Positions 10,301 through 22,563 of a stretch of 64,000 nt of DNA are shown here, piece after piece. Both the position numbers and the translations under genes were made by a program. The notes under the pieces are model-generated. The model did no database searches and was not told the origin of the DNA. It saw nothing but the letters and a program-made list of their open reading frames with translations. The stretch comes from Nemertoderma westbladi (taxonomy: Eukaryota; Xenacoelomorpha; Nemertodermatida; Nemertodermatidae), in the NCBI GenBank assembly GCA_032718475.1, contig JAUCBJ010007513.1:62001-126000 (forward strand), read 5' to 3'. How positions within the stretch are numbered: position 1 is the first letter of the stretch; each line of letters opens with the position of its first letter.

Positions 10301-11828
10301 CACGCGCCTCCAGCGGCTCAAAACGAAACTGGCTCCCTACCAGTTTACCACCACGTGGACAAAGGGGAAGGACCACGCCATAGCCGACGCGTTGTCCCGC
10401 GCCCCCGTCGACGACCCGACACCGGATGACATCGTGGACGACGGCGAAATGGCGACGTACATCCGGGCCGTCACCCGCCAGACCGCTGCCGACATAACCG
10501 GCTCCGATTCCGCCCACCTTGCGGATCCAGTCCTCAATGAACTCGCCCGACTGGCTCGGAACGATCCGGACTACAAAGCCCTACTCGCGGCTATCGAGGC
10601 TGGGTTTCCGGAATCCACCCGGACGAACCCAGCGGTGAACATCTTCTGGTCTGTCCGGGACCAGTTAACCACGGACGGGGACCTGGCCCTGCTGGGCCAT
10701 CGCATTGTGGTCCCCACAGCGTCGCGGAAATCTACCCTTACGCGCCTCCACGCATCGCACCAGGGGGTGGAGAAGACGCTACGACGTGCCCGGCAGTGTG
10801 TCTACTGGCCGGGCATAACTAACGATATCCGGACGACCGTGGGCGCTTGCAGCGAATGTCTGACCGGCCGATCGAGCCAGACAAAGGAGTCGTTCCAGTC
10901 GGAACCTCCACCCACTCGACCCTTCGAGGACATTTCGGGAGACTTCTTCTCCCTTGGGGCGAAGCACTTCCTGGCCGCCGCCGACCGATATTCCGGATGG
11001 CCGGAAGTGTACTCGTTTTCCGCCCCACCCACTGCCGACCGGACAATCACAGCCCTGCGAGACTGGTTCATCCGGTACGGGGTGCCGACCCGCTTTCGCT
11101 CGGATGGCGGGACCCCATTCACCGCGGCAGCGACGACGAAATTCCTGAAGGAATGGGGGGTCACACCGGTCACGTCGTCACCGGAATACCCCCAGAGTAA
11201 CGGGCACGCCGAGTCGGCAGTAAAGGCCCTGAAGAGCCTTCTGGTAAAGACCGGGGGCTCAACTACGTCCGAAGTGTTCCTGGAGGGGCTCCTGGAACTC
11301 CGCAACAGCCCCAGGGAGAGCGGCTCTTCCCCAGCGGACATTGTCTTCGGACACCCAATGCGCACGCGTGTCCCAGCTCACCACACCGCCTTCGCCCGGA
11401 CTATACAAGAGACCCGGACGGAGCTAGACCGGGTGGCGCCAGCCATCAAATCGGCCCGGACCACCCAGTACAACCGCGGCGCCAAAGATTTGGAACCTCT
11501 CACGGTAGGCGCCCGGGTAAGGGTTCAACACCCGACCACCAAGTGATGGGATCGCGCTGGAACCGTCGTAGAGACTGGTTCCCACCGGAAGTATACAGTC
11601 CGGATGCCGTCCGGACGCACCCTTGTCCGGAACAGACGCTTACTAATCCCGGACACCGCCCACCAGGCGACACCAACGGGCCCTCCGCCACCGGATGCGG
11701 CCCCAACGGGACCCACACCCACCAAGAAACTGCGCTGGCGTGAACCCCTAATGGAAACTCAGACCTTCGATAAACTTTCAGTTTCGAGGTATCCAAAACG
11801 GACGCGTCAGCAACCCGACAGACTGTAG
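7380..11828 (+). pseudogene. Gag-Pol polyprotein of nested Gypsy element, two in-frame stops
   Basis: One frame runs from ATG 7380 to TAG 11826-11828, broken by TAA at 7875-7877 and TGA at 11544-11546. Domains in order: a Gln-rich coiled-coil Gag N-terminus; Cys/His knuckles at about residues 349-380 (the second is CHGC-x4-H-x4-C); protease LPDSGAA at about 438; RT FSVFDAASGYW at about 674 and VVDDVLLY at about 739; RNase H LVTDAS at about 884; integrase HHCC zinc region at about 1123-1160; integrase core GDFF, RSDGG and the Glu of GHAES; and a GPY/F-like C-terminal module that lies past the TGA. All catalytic residues I looked for are present. Both stops could come from C-to-T changes. The protein would package, copy and integrate the element. 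Confidence 0.92.
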
Positions 11829-11882
11829 GACAGAACGGTTGATAGCTCGGCACAGCCTTAGACAGTTAGACGGCTAATCCGA

Positions 11883-11895
11883 GCTCGTAAGGGGG
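11883..11895 (+). promoter_or_regulatory. Polypurine tract of nested Gypsy element
   Basis: The purine run ending GTAAGGGGG lies directly before the 3' LTR. This is the standard place for priming plus-strand DNA. Confidence 0.65.
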
Positions 11896-12148
11896 TGTGG
11901 TGATAATATATGGCTCGCCCCACGGATACCCTGGGACGAGGGGGGGGGGGGAGACCTACCGGTGTTGGACAGTCAGTATGTCGGTGTTAGTCAGAGCACT
12001 GCAGTACATATTCTTTTATCTAGGCCACTTGTTACATGCCGTGACCGGTCCCCGGAGGACCCTATTATACATATCTATCTGACAGTATCTGCTATAGACA
12101 AAGGTTTTATTTGTCTGCTGCCTCGCAGCAATAGTAGATACGCCCACA
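11896..12148 (+). repeat. 3' LTR of nested Gypsy element
   Basis: 253-bp partner of 7097-7350, with a G12 tract instead of G13 and one substitution. It is followed by the second copy of the CGTAG duplication. Confidence 0.95.
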
Positions 12149-15100
12149 CGTAGGAAGAACATGGCCAAAATATGCACGGGAAATTATAAAGTTCTCGATG
12201 GCAGGTAGAGAATCTTCCCATTTCATCCATTTCTTTAACAATTCTCCCTTAAGCGGATCGTCCCATGAGTGGTTTTCAAGCCACATTTGTTGTACTAAAC
12301 TCCGAGCAATCAATATAGCTGGGCTAATAAATCCCAATGGGTCGAAATAAGTGCTCAGGATACTTAAACAAATCCGTTTGGTCCGAACTGGATTATCTCG
12401 CTGTTTTAACTGAAAAAACAGGATGTCTCTTTCAGTGTCCCACTTCAAGCCTAGCGTCTTGGTTTCAGGAAGATCGTCCTTTATTAAGTCTAGGTCTTTC
12501 GTTCCTCGGTCTTCTACCGGTATGGCTTCCAGAAACTCCCGGGAGTTGCTAGTGAATTTCGTCAGTCGAAATCCACCTCTTTTCAAACACTCTACCGTTC
12601 CTTTCGCGACAGCTATGGCTTCTTCTACTGATGGAAGGGACCTTAAATTGTCGTCCATGTATATATTGCGTTTTATGTTGTCTATCACTTCTTTTGAGAA
12701 GGAGTCTCGGTTGTCATTCGCAGTGGTTCGCACCACGGAGCAGGCGTTGGAAGGGCTTGATATGATTCCAAAAGCCTGGATGGTCATCCAGTACTCTACA
12801 GGTTTCTGATTGAGGTCTCCTTCAGGCCACCACAGAAATCTCAGGCTGTCTCTATCTCTATCCAGCGCCTTGACTTGTAAGAACATTCCTTCTATATCTG
12901 AGGCGAACGCGATGGAATATTGTCTTAATCTTAAAAGTATTCCCAACAAAGATTGGAGTAAGTTGGGTCCTGGTAACAACTCGGAATTGAGGGATTGGCC
13001 CATATATAGGGCGGAGCCATCGAATACGACTCGTACTTCGTGGGGTTTACCGGGTTTGGGAACGTAATGATGTGTTAAGTAATACGTTCTCTCAGTCACT
13101 GGTGTTCCTTCCGGTACTCGCTCCGCGTATCCCTTTGTTATAAATTTCTTCAGCTGAGTTTGGTACATTTCTTTCGCTGAAGCATTAGCTGTAAGGCATC
13201 GATGTAATTGAGCGATTCTTTTCTCTGCCAAGGGTCTGTTATTTATAAATCTAGGTTCTCGTTTTCGAAATGGTAGGCCGATTTCATATCTACCTTGATC
13301 CTTTAAAAAACGTGTAGTTGTTTCCTGGATTTGCTTGGCTCTTTCTTCTTCTATCGATAGAGCCTTATCATATGAATTGGGCTCTACCAGTTCCTGAGTA
13401 AAGAATCGTACGGCTAGTTCGTCCCGAGTTCTAGCGTTGTAGCGCTCTATCTCATCGTTTAGTTCGTCATTGTAAGCGATGGGTTCCGATGGGCGAATCA
13501 GTTGACATAGGTTCACCTGATTTTTCCAAGTGTGGTTTTCTGTAAGTAGGTCGATTGTGTTCTCTTCATCGAAGAGTTGGTAGATGTCGCCATTATCTGA
13601 GGAGTATGGTGTTCCCTCAGTTAGTTCGTCCACCTCACTGCTCTCCACTTCCCAATCGTTTACTTGGTATATTTGTTCTTGTGGCATTCTCTCTTCGAGA
13701 GTCCTGCGGGAAGGGCCAGTAAAGTACCAACCTACTCTAGTTCTTACCGCATAGGTTTGCAGTGGCTGTGGTTGAGCAGGCCGTTTCTCCAATGTTTCGA
13801 GCGCCTCATGCGCGTTTTGGCCGATGAGTATTTGCACTCCAGGATAATCTGTCTGGAATCGAGGTATCTTAAGATGTTGGATGCTCTCATCCTCGTCCCA
13901 ATTATAAAGATCTGCTTGAGTAGTAGCGAAGTTCTTTATAGCCACCATTTTTACCGACCTTATACCTTGTGCTCCTAACTTATCCTGGGGGGTGGACAAC
14001 ACACCTACATAGTAATCTGCCGTTAGGGTAGATTTCCAAACCTGCATAATTCCTGACATATTCAATTTAGTCCGGAATTTGGGTTGTCCAGCAAAGATAT
14101 CTTCGGCTAATTCTTGATCGATGAATGTTCCTGTGCTGCCGGAGTCAAGGAGTGCGTTCACTATGTAACTTTTGTTAGGACCGTGAACTCTTACCTGCAC
14201 TACAGGAAATTCTCTGATTCCTACGTTGGAAGTTGGAGCTTTCCAAGATGGTTGTTTGGCAAAAGTAGTTGGGGGAAACTCATTGTTGGTGTCCTTTTCA
14301 TAAGTAAGTGCTCGATACAATGCGGTATTGATTAGATAACAGGATTCGTTGGCGTCGGAGAATTCGTCAGTATAGAATCCTTCCATCTCAGATTCTTGAT
14401 CAGTGTCGTTTACATCACTGAATTGGACATGTAGTTCGGGCTCACTTACCTGGCTCGGGTTGTCTCGGTCGAACTCACTGTGTAACAAGATGTGATGTTT
14501 CGCGCCACACTTTGCACACTTTACGTCGGAGTAACAGGTTCGCCGTTGGTGTCCTGATCTGAGGCAATTATAGCATAACCGCTTATTCCACAGGACTGTA
14601 CGTCTGTCTACAAGAGATTTCTTTAGAAATTCAGCACACGCACTCAAACGGTGGGGCCAGTCGCACAGCGCACATTTTGGTTTGATGTTACTCACCTTAC
14701 CTTGGGTAACGTTATGCACTCTCATTTTTTCTTCGGGTTTTCTTCGGTGCATTCTGTTAGGAGACTGAGGAGGGGTCTTGGCAGCCTGTTCTCTCCTATC
14801 GTTGTTTCGAGCCTTGTATTTACTTACGTCTTTTGAGGTTTTGTCAACATAGTAAGATCGATCTGTGTCTTTCCCGCTGTCCTCTTCTTGAGAAGCTTGG
14901 CTTTCGCCGTCGTCAGTGTAACACACCGGTGTTACTCTTCTCCTAGAAGCGGGTTTCTCACTTACCTTATTTTCCGATGTTTTCTCTCTGGACTGCTTGA
15001 TGAGTTGTAGTTTTACTTCACCATCTAAGAAGGACATGAGATCAGCCATGGTAGGACTTCGTCGTTGTTGTTCATTCATGTACAACACTTTCTTGTCCCA

Positions 15101-17854
15101 GCGTGTACATACTCCACCCTTTGGTAAAGTAGAGACTACGGCTCCAATAACCATGGAACTCTGATATTCATGCGACTTACCTAACCAGTCCAATTGTCTA
15201 CAGATCTCTTGAATCTCATCGGAAAACTCTATAATCCCGCTACTAAGGAAGTGTCGGGGGGCTACTAATTTTGCATACAAATACTTAGCTATGTTATCTT
15301 TGTTACCATACCTGATGTTTAATGTATCCCATACTTGTCTTAATCTTTCTGGATGTCCAATAAACTTTAACGCCATTAACCTGGGAGGTCCTTCCAAGCA
15401 TTTGATGAGGAACCTAAGTTTCTCTCCGTTAGATAGTACAGAGTTTTGTATGCTATCTTTGTAGTATTCATTGAAAGGTAGCCATTTCATCTCATCTCCA
15501 TTGAATTTGACGATCTCTCCCACTTTAACCGCTTGGCGGGCTTCTGTTCTAGCCATCTGACGCGTAAAGCTTTCTTGGGCCATCGTGTTATTTAATATCG
15601 AATTATCGGTATATAAATTTCTCGGATCATTATCAGGTCTATAGGGAATATCATTAATAACAGGTCTATAATCACCCTTAATAGGGTTTGCTATAGGAGT
15701 TTCTACTTCACTAGCAGTATAGATGCGTGTAGGCTCCACACCTTGCGCATGTAATACTTCAGACCTAACAGGTTGACACAATGTTACAGGGGGTATTGGT
15801 ATGCCTTTTTGTATATTGACTAACTTGTCGCGTTCTAGCGCGATACTTTGCTGCACTTCTTGCAATTCTGCCCTACCTTCCCTTATGGTTCCCTTAAGTT
15901 GGTGGACAGTCTCCTGCATCTGTCCGAGCAGGAGATTCATCCCCCGCCGTCCCTCCTCAACACACTCGACCGCCAAAGCGGGAGTCGCCAACATTGTAGC
16001 GGGCTGACGCGGGACGACGGGAGACAAATCTTTGATTTCTCTCTCTGCTTCCAGGACAGGGATATTCTCATGGACTGTTCTACCGGGTACAGGCAGTGTA
16101 GTACTGTGTAAAGGGAATTTAGAGTTAAGCTCTGGAAGTACAGGGGTCTCTAGCACAGAAGTGACCTTGGGAACGACAGACCCAATTATTTCAGGCTCAT
16201 CAACTATTGTAGGGAGTCTTTTGACCTGAATAATTTGTTCTGTGGGTTCTGTACTGCCTAAGTCTGCGCTAGTTAGTTGTCTTCTAACCGCCGGGGGCAA
16301 ATTAGGCAATTTGTGGCGGTGAGATGTTTTTCTACGCCTGCTTAGACGAGATCTATTTCCTCTGCCTTCAGGATCGGTGGTTTCGCTTTCCTCCGATGAT
16401 GTGTATCCCTGGCGTTTTGGAGTAGATCTTCTCATCATCTGCATTCGACTAGCAGTTAACTGTTTATTTATGTTGTCTTGCGTCTCTTGCAGATTTTCCA
16501 ACTCCAGTTGGGTAGTCTGCTCAGACGCTCTCCGTTCTGCTTCTGCCACTGCCTTTGCCGCCTTTCTTTGTGCTTCTGCTTTTGCCATTGCCACTGCCTC
16601 CTTTCTTTCCGCTTCTGCTTCTGCGATTGCCGCTGCCTCCTTTATTTCCGCTTCTGCTTCTGCGATTGCCGCTGCTTTTCGGTCCTCTATCCGCCTTTTC
16701 TTTACTTCTTCTTCCTGGACTCTAGCGAGGCAAAGTTTTTCATCAAATTCAGCTTGGTTTGCAGCAAACATTTCAGCATCGATTGAGTCCAACACAAGCT
16801 GGGTTCCTTCACTATTAGGGGAAAGTCCAGACAGCCGTCTCCTCAACTCTTCGTCTCCTAGGAATCGCTGATAGTCGGATAGATAAATGTCGATGGCGTC
16901 TCTCGTTCGTGGTCTCTCTGCGGTCTCTTCGCCTTCCACTTGAGAAAGGGTGGCATCGGTTGGTTCTTCATAGGTTAGTCTCTCAGACAGCTGGGATTTC
17001 CACTGGTCCGTTTCTTGTACTTTGAGGCCTACCCACTGGAACCAAGTTTTGACAGCAACCTGCAGCGACGTGTCCTGTCTTCTTTTGGAAGTTTCCTCAA
17101 AAGCTGATAGGATTAGTCGAATGCGTAGGGTTCTTTCGCGTTTTTGATATAGCAGTTCTTCCTGCTCTTGAGGTCCTTGGGGTTGTCGAAACAGTTGTTC
17201 TTCTAATCGCTCTAAGGAGCCGAAGAACCCCTGCACATATCCTGCTGCCGACCTCTTCCAAACAGCTGGATCCATCGTATCTTTAACCACTCCCATCCTG
17301 TGTATATCTTCCCAAGTAGCCTCGGACAGATCTAACGGGAGTCCGGGTCCGGGAAAGTTCCATTGTGACTCGACAATAGACATCAATTCTTCCCTGGCGT
17401 ATCCCGCATAATTATCTTGTGTCGTTCGCTTATTTCTCGCCCAGTCGGCTTGATGTTCCTCCACCGCAATCAATATAGTAGTTAGCACTGCAGCAGGAAG
17501 GGTGAGAAGGGGGTCCGAGTAGGCTTTAGCCGCCATCTGCAATCCGCGTTCGGGGGTCAGCTCGACAGTATCCGAACTACTGGAGCTATCGGATCGCTGG
17601 GAACAAGTTTCTTGACTAGGCTGTTGCTGCTGTGGGACAGCTGCTTCCTGGTTCCGTTTGACTTGGGCCCGAGTGCCGATAATAGACCTACGGTGTTGGA
17701 TTAGCTTAGGGTCTGATACTTCTACTGGAGGGATGACCTTTCTTTCAGTAGGAGGTGAGCTGAACTCCTTTCTTAATCGCTCCACACTCCTATCTGTGTC
17801 ACAGATGGTTGTATCGATTAGACTGTCTGACAGGTTTTGCTGGGTGTCAGACAT
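12149..17854 (-). pseudogene. BEL/Pao A Gag-Pol, open for about 1900 codons and then cut by the Gypsy insertion
   Basis: The frame starts at ATG 17854 (MSDTQQNLSD) and is uninterrupted until the Gypsy LTR. Domains in order: a charged Gag N-terminus; a long Ala/Glu-rich coiled coil (about residues 385-470); a DUF1759-like capsid region starting at MAQESFTRQM (about 757); Cys/His knuckles including CALCDWPH and CYNC-x4-H-x4-C (about 1060-1110); aspartic protease LLDSGSTG (about 1234); and an A17-type Pao RT with DIEGMFLQVK (about 1658) and YMDD (about 1733). This order and the IEGMF motif are typical of BEL/Pao. The RNase H start is found again at 6985-7096; integrase is deleted. Element B shows the full-length plan. 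Confidence 0.93.
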
Positions 17855-17934
17855 GTTTAGCTATACAGTTGAATGCTTACTGCTATAGTTACAGTTAAAG
17901 CAAGTCTAGTAATTCAGTATGACCGTTGGCCTAG

Positions 17935-18206
17935 TACCGGTAATTTATTGCAGTATATTAGAATACCGGTATACACTTATAATATATATAAGTATTGTAA
18001 ACTAGTTTTGTCACAGAGTACCGGTATATAAATTTAGCACAAATATATATAAATATATAATAGGCCTATCGTGAATACCGGTATACAGCTTACACTTATA
18101 GTATATATAAGTATAATTATGAACTAGAATTAATTACAGAATACCGGTATGATTTCAGCTCAAATTTGTAGAAATAAATATAATAAGCCTATGGTAAATA
18201 CCGGTA
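17935..18206. repeat. Array of six TACCGGTA palindromes in the leader of element A
   Basis: The perfect octamer palindrome occurs at 17935, 17964, 18019, 18076, 18142 and 18199, with mostly 55-66 base spacing, inside two imperfect copies of a unit of about 117 bases. The equivalent block in element B is 52494-52765. It lies immediately upstream of gag. Possible roles are a bound protein site or an RNA structure. Neither can be shown here. Confidence 0.75.
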
Positions 18207-19139
18207 TGTCAATTATTTTAGAATAATTGAATTTCTGAATATTTTAGGGTTACTTGGTTACTTTAACTTACTTTGTTACCGTTATTTAAGCAGTAGTCCA
18301 ACTGATTTTGAGACCTAGTTGTTGTATGGCAGGCCTACTATTTATAAATCGTTTGAGTTGATTTATAATATTTATATACCCGTTTAAAATGGGTTTTGTC
18401 AATATTTGAAATAAATGTTATTATTTCTGGGGGAGTCACTACACAGAAGCTGTGCGCTCTCAGTGAAGTGCTACTTATTTGACACTAAAACAGATAATTC
18501 TAATTTACCTAAGTTACTTAATACTACAAATTACTTACGATACGGATGAGATTAAATCTCTAAGTAAACACAACAAAATATTACGTACGAAATTTTAGGG
18601 TAATTTTACAGGAAGTCTACAAACCAGCCTAACAAAGGGTTAGAATTCTGGTTATTACAACGGACAGGGTACTACGGTATTTGAAATAATAAGTAGTAGT
18701 AAATATATTGCACTGTCCAGAGAGGAAAATACCACCGCCTGACGACCTATAACCGTATCGCTATAGGTACTACGTTATGTATCACGGAGTGTTCCTACCT
18801 AGAAGCTAATTACCGCGGACTACCAGATCCAGCGTGCCTATTAACCACTTTACAACACAAAATATACTGCCTACACACTAATTACCTCGGAAAGCACTGT
18901 ACACTAAACCCTAAATTAGGTACAAGTACTGGTACAACAAATAATCAGTAGTTAAATATACTTGAACAGTTAAAAGAACCACGGCATCTGCTGGAGTGAC
19001 CGAAGCACAAAGTCACCAGTCTTTTCCTACGCCAAGCAGCCCGTGTAGTACCGGGGTTAATTTAACTATAACGGTATGTGTAACAAACACAATTACTGTA
19101 GGAATAAACTTGGGGACATGAATGTTGCGAATAATCGCA
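18207..19139 (-). other. Leader of element A, no gene seen
   Basis: AT-rich sequence between the LTR-proximal repeats and gag. It is matched almost throughout by the reverse complement of about 51565-52493 in element B. I see no frame of note on either strand. Confidence 0.5.
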
Positions 19140-19735
19140 TAAACTCTGAATAATATATATTACGCTACCCGTACAGAATACTCAAACAAAATACAAACCA
19201 AACGCTGGCAGACTACCACCAAGCCTAAATAAACTACAGTATGTGTAGATTCCAAAATGGTTAGTTAGTATGCGTTCTAACATGGTAGTACGACTTATTC
19301 TTTAAGAGGGGATTGACCTTACAGCTATGGCTGCCCCAACTTACTAACTGGCACTCTAACGGACAAACTCTACACACGCAGCAATCTCTTCAGACCTAAT
19401 AATAGCTAGACAACAATCCAGCCTACAAAATATCTGAGTAATAACTATTACGGTACCTGAACAGACCACACAAACAAACACAGGCCAAAACGTTGGCAGA
19501 ATACTGTCAAGCCTAAATAAACTACAGTATGTGCAGATTCCAAAATGGTTAGTTAGTATGCGTTCTAACACGGTAGTACGACTTATTCTTTAAGAGGGGA
19601 TTGACCTTACAGTTATGACTGCCCCAACTTACTAACTGGCACTTTATCAGACAAACTCAACACTCGCCGTAATCTCTCCAAACCCAACAACAATCCGACA
19701 ACAGTCCGGCCTACAATTATCTGAACAATCTGAGC
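19140..19735. repeat. Tandem repeat of about 288 bases in the leader of element A
   Basis: AAGCCTAAATAAACTACAG occurs at 19221 and again at 19509, and the surrounding sequence (including the block with GGGGATTGACCTTACAG) is duplicated with a few differences, giving roughly two units. Element B has the same duplication at about 51000-51560. Confidence 0.8.
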
Positions 19736-19896
19736 AGACTTACACGTCTTCAGCTCAATATTAACTTACATGTAAATAAAACCGACAGAAATAAGTAAAA
19801 TCTCAATAAAAAACCAGGGCTGCAGTCCCTGATTAAATACTAAGACCTACCGGTATACAATAATCAAAATCGAATAATACTAATGTACTTATACTG

Positions 19897-20026
19897 GAAG
19901 TACCGGTTAGGACAGTTGGGCCTACGGACCTACAGAAATACCGGTTCTGACAGTTGGACCTACGGACCTACAGCAGTACCGGTTCTGGCAGTTGGGCCTA
20001 CGGACCTACAGAAGTACCGGTTCAGG
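19897..20026. repeat. 38-base tandem repeat close to the 5' LTR of element A
   Basis: Three full units and a partial one, each with an ACCGGTT core and the block CCTACGGACCTACA. The array lies about 60 bases inside the LTR. It is conserved in element B at about 50650-50812. A short open frame crosses it in both copies but looks like a by-product of the repeat. Confidence 0.85.
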
Positions 20027-20088
20027 TTTACCGGTCGACCGGTACTTTCAACTTTATTGCTTACTGCAATAAAGACAATAACTGTTAT

Positions 20089-21326
20089 TGTACGCGCTTT
20101 TGAAGACCTTTAGCAGTTTAACCTGCCAAAATTTATATGTCTTTTGGTTTATAAATAGACTTTAGAAGATGACAAATATTTAATACCAATGAACACAACA
20201 TTAGCAGAAGCCAGCCTAGTGCGCGTCCATTCACCCGCTGGATATACCCGGGAGACTGGATTCTGAGGGCTTAGATTATTATTGCAGTGTAAGCTTACTG
20301 TATTGTATTATTCGATTGATCGTTAATAAATAATTTCTGACTAATATTATTCACTTTCGGGAAATATTAACAGTTCCTTTAGGACGTGGCGCTCTATCTA
20401 AGTAAACAGAGATATGACTTATACTAATCACAACGGTAAGTCGGTAAGGCTTATGATTCACGTATGAGGCGCATTCTTTAGGAAATGCTTAGTTATCAGT
20501 CACAATCATGCACACTACCGGTAACACACAATACTGCTCACTAATTTGCCGACCGTCAATGAATTTTATCATATATAAAGCGAACAGCAACGGACTCATG
20601 TAGGGCTTATCAAATAGCATTAAATTCACTACAAACCACAATAATATAAGTCGCAATCGCTATATATAACCCGTCTCTCTAACCTGTAGTGTATCAAGAA
20701 AATTGGGAAATTTGGGTTCTTTATATATGTTCTCCAAATAATATTCAACCAAAACACAACAGTAAACAGCATTAAGACGGTAGGTTAAGATATGATATGA
20801 CAAGATGTGACAAGATAACAGTTATACGCTCTATAATCTTAAGCCTACTAATGTTTTTTCTAAAGTATGAAAACGAATTGACTCTAGAGCCGGTGTTCCT
20901 GGCCTAGATAGCAACAACACAACGGTATCACTAAAAACAGTAAGACTGAACACTCCTAGTATGATCGGCCGAATATCTACACGTCGACAGAAAAAATCGC
21001 TCTGATTGGCTCAAGCCAAACAAAGAACCATGCGTCCAATGGCTGTTTCCATGCCAGCAACCAGCTGCTAGATGTCGCAATCTGAATCATCAAGGCTAAG
21101 CTGTGTAAAGGTATTTGGTGCATTGCAGGTTTTTTGCCTTACCATGTCCGCCAAAACACGTATATAGCAGAATGACTTTTATGTCCGTTAAAACACCTAT
21201 AACGGTACCTTGCGGGCGAGGGGAATATATATATAGTTATTGAGCCTTTTAGAGTATTCCAGCGCCTAGGGGGGTAACTGGATTGCGAAGCAAAGGGGCC
21301 AGTTATATCCCACAGAAGCTTTTACA
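20089..21326 (-). repeat. 5' LTR of BEL/Pao A
   Basis: 1238-bp LTR, partner of 3596-4833. In element orientation the bases after it are ATAACAGTTATTG, not the expected TGG of a standard tRNA primer site. Confidence 0.92.
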
Positions 21327-21634
21327 AAATGTGAGCACTGACTCACATAAATGAGCACATAACTTCAGCAATTTAATATCAATATATCATCATATCACTA
21401 AAAATATCAATTTTTTTTATACTAATATTGTTTTGATGGAGTCTACAACTACTAAATCGACCATTGCGGTTCAAATAAGCATATTCCCTAAGTCTGTTAT
21501 TTATGTCGAAGTCTGATTTTTAGTGATATATTGCATTAACTTGCTTACCTTACCTTATAATTTGGTCTGGGAATTTTTTATAATATACATAGCATTATTA
21601 TAAATAGTATTACTAATTTATTTAGTAATTTTAA

Positions 21635-22076
<442 letters not shown>

Positions 22077-22443
22077 TTAGACGGATTGTATTGAAAGGTC
22101 TAGTTGACCTGCCCATGAAACAAGAAGTCATCACAACTATATATCTAATGAAACTTCTCAAAGACTTTTTTACTGCTGCTAAGGGTTTGGTTATCATCAA
22201 CATAACACATTCCCACGTGCAGTGGGGTGCACTGGGTACATTATGAAACATTTCATTTCCTTAGCAACGCTGCCAATGGACAGTACCCTATATTTTTCCA
22301 GGCCTTCAGTAGTAAATGTATAACTTTTATGAATTTTTACTATTTTAATGATCACAACTGCATTTAATTTTCAGTAATAAAATATAAACCATTGCATAAT
22401 ACGTGTTACATCGAAATAACACTTGTGACGAAAAATTACCAAC

Positions 22444-22563
22444 CTCTTACATCCCCCCATCCTGCAGCATAACAATCGTTAATAACAAATGTCTCATTGT
22501 AATCCGGGATGCATATTGAGCTGGTATGTGCATTGTACTCCGCTTCTCTGTCTAATATCAAAA
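22444..22563 (-). CDS. Serine protease middle exon
   Basis: This encodes FLILDREAEYNAHTSSICIP and continues to CYAAGWGDVR, which match the conserved PICLP and C-x-x-x-GWG segments of S1A proteases. I chose the acceptor at TATATTTAG, rather than a later ATATTAG, because it keeps the usual residues after NDIA. I chose the donor at AGAG/GTTGG because it keeps the reading phase into the next exon. The exon is 120 bases, with one base carried at each junction. Confidence 0.8.

Larger units (their letters stand above)
7097..12148 (+). mobile_element. Ty3/Gypsy LTR retrotransposon nested in BEL/Pao A
   Basis: The LTRs at 7097-7350 and 11896-12148 begin TGTGGTG and end GCCCACA. The 5-bp duplication CGTAG lies at 7092-7096 and 12149-12153. 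The LTRs differ by one substitution and one base in a G-run (13 against 12), so insertion was very recent. The internal part encodes one long gag-pol frame carrying two in-frame stops. The element is strikingly GC-rich beside its AT-rich host sequence. It interrupts the BEL pol gene between the codons for LPT and YSYQ and lies in the opposite direction to it. Confidence 0.95.
3596..21326 (-). mobile_element. BEL/Pao LTR retrotransposon A, with internal deletions and a nested Gypsy element
   Basis: The element is bounded by 1238-bp LTRs that start TG and end CA, and by a perfect 5-bp target duplication AAATG at 3591-3595 and 21327-21331. In its own (minus) direction the order is 5' LTR, 2.2-kb leader full of repeats, gag-pol, a Gypsy insertion, a pol remnant, a deletion, an accessory frame, and the 3' LTR. 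The two LTRs differ at about five positions by eye (for example at 3706, 4362 and 4752 against their partners), so it is young. Relative to copy B it lacks about 3.25 kb (the end of RNase H and all of integrase) and the middle of the accessory frame. It is therefore defective, and was either damaged after insertion or mobilised in trans. Confidence 0.92.
3248..21634. mobile_element. MITE-like inverted-repeat element with TTAA ends, split by BEL/Pao A
   Basis: The sequences 3248-3326 and 21556-21634 are reverse complements over about 79 bases with only about one mismatch seen by eye. Each outer end is TTAA. When the inserted retroelement (3596-21326 plus one TSD copy) is removed, a short element of roughly 650 bases remains, with no coding frame. 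TTAA target sites are typical of piggyBac and Kolobok DNA transposons and of their non-autonomous derivatives. The assignment to either superfamily is inference. The element sits in the serine protease gene's terminal intron. Confidence 0.65.

Noticed and set aside
15801-16871. Plus-strand frames opposite the gag coiled coil of element A (Ala/Ser-rich)
   Set aside because: They are antisense shadows of a repetitive Glu/Ala-rich coding region.
19883-20113. 76-codon protein conserved between element A (plus strand) and element B (minus strand, 50585-50815)
   Set aside because: Its conservation is explained by DNA-level identity of the leader, it is built from the 38-base repeat, and it is antisense to the elements.
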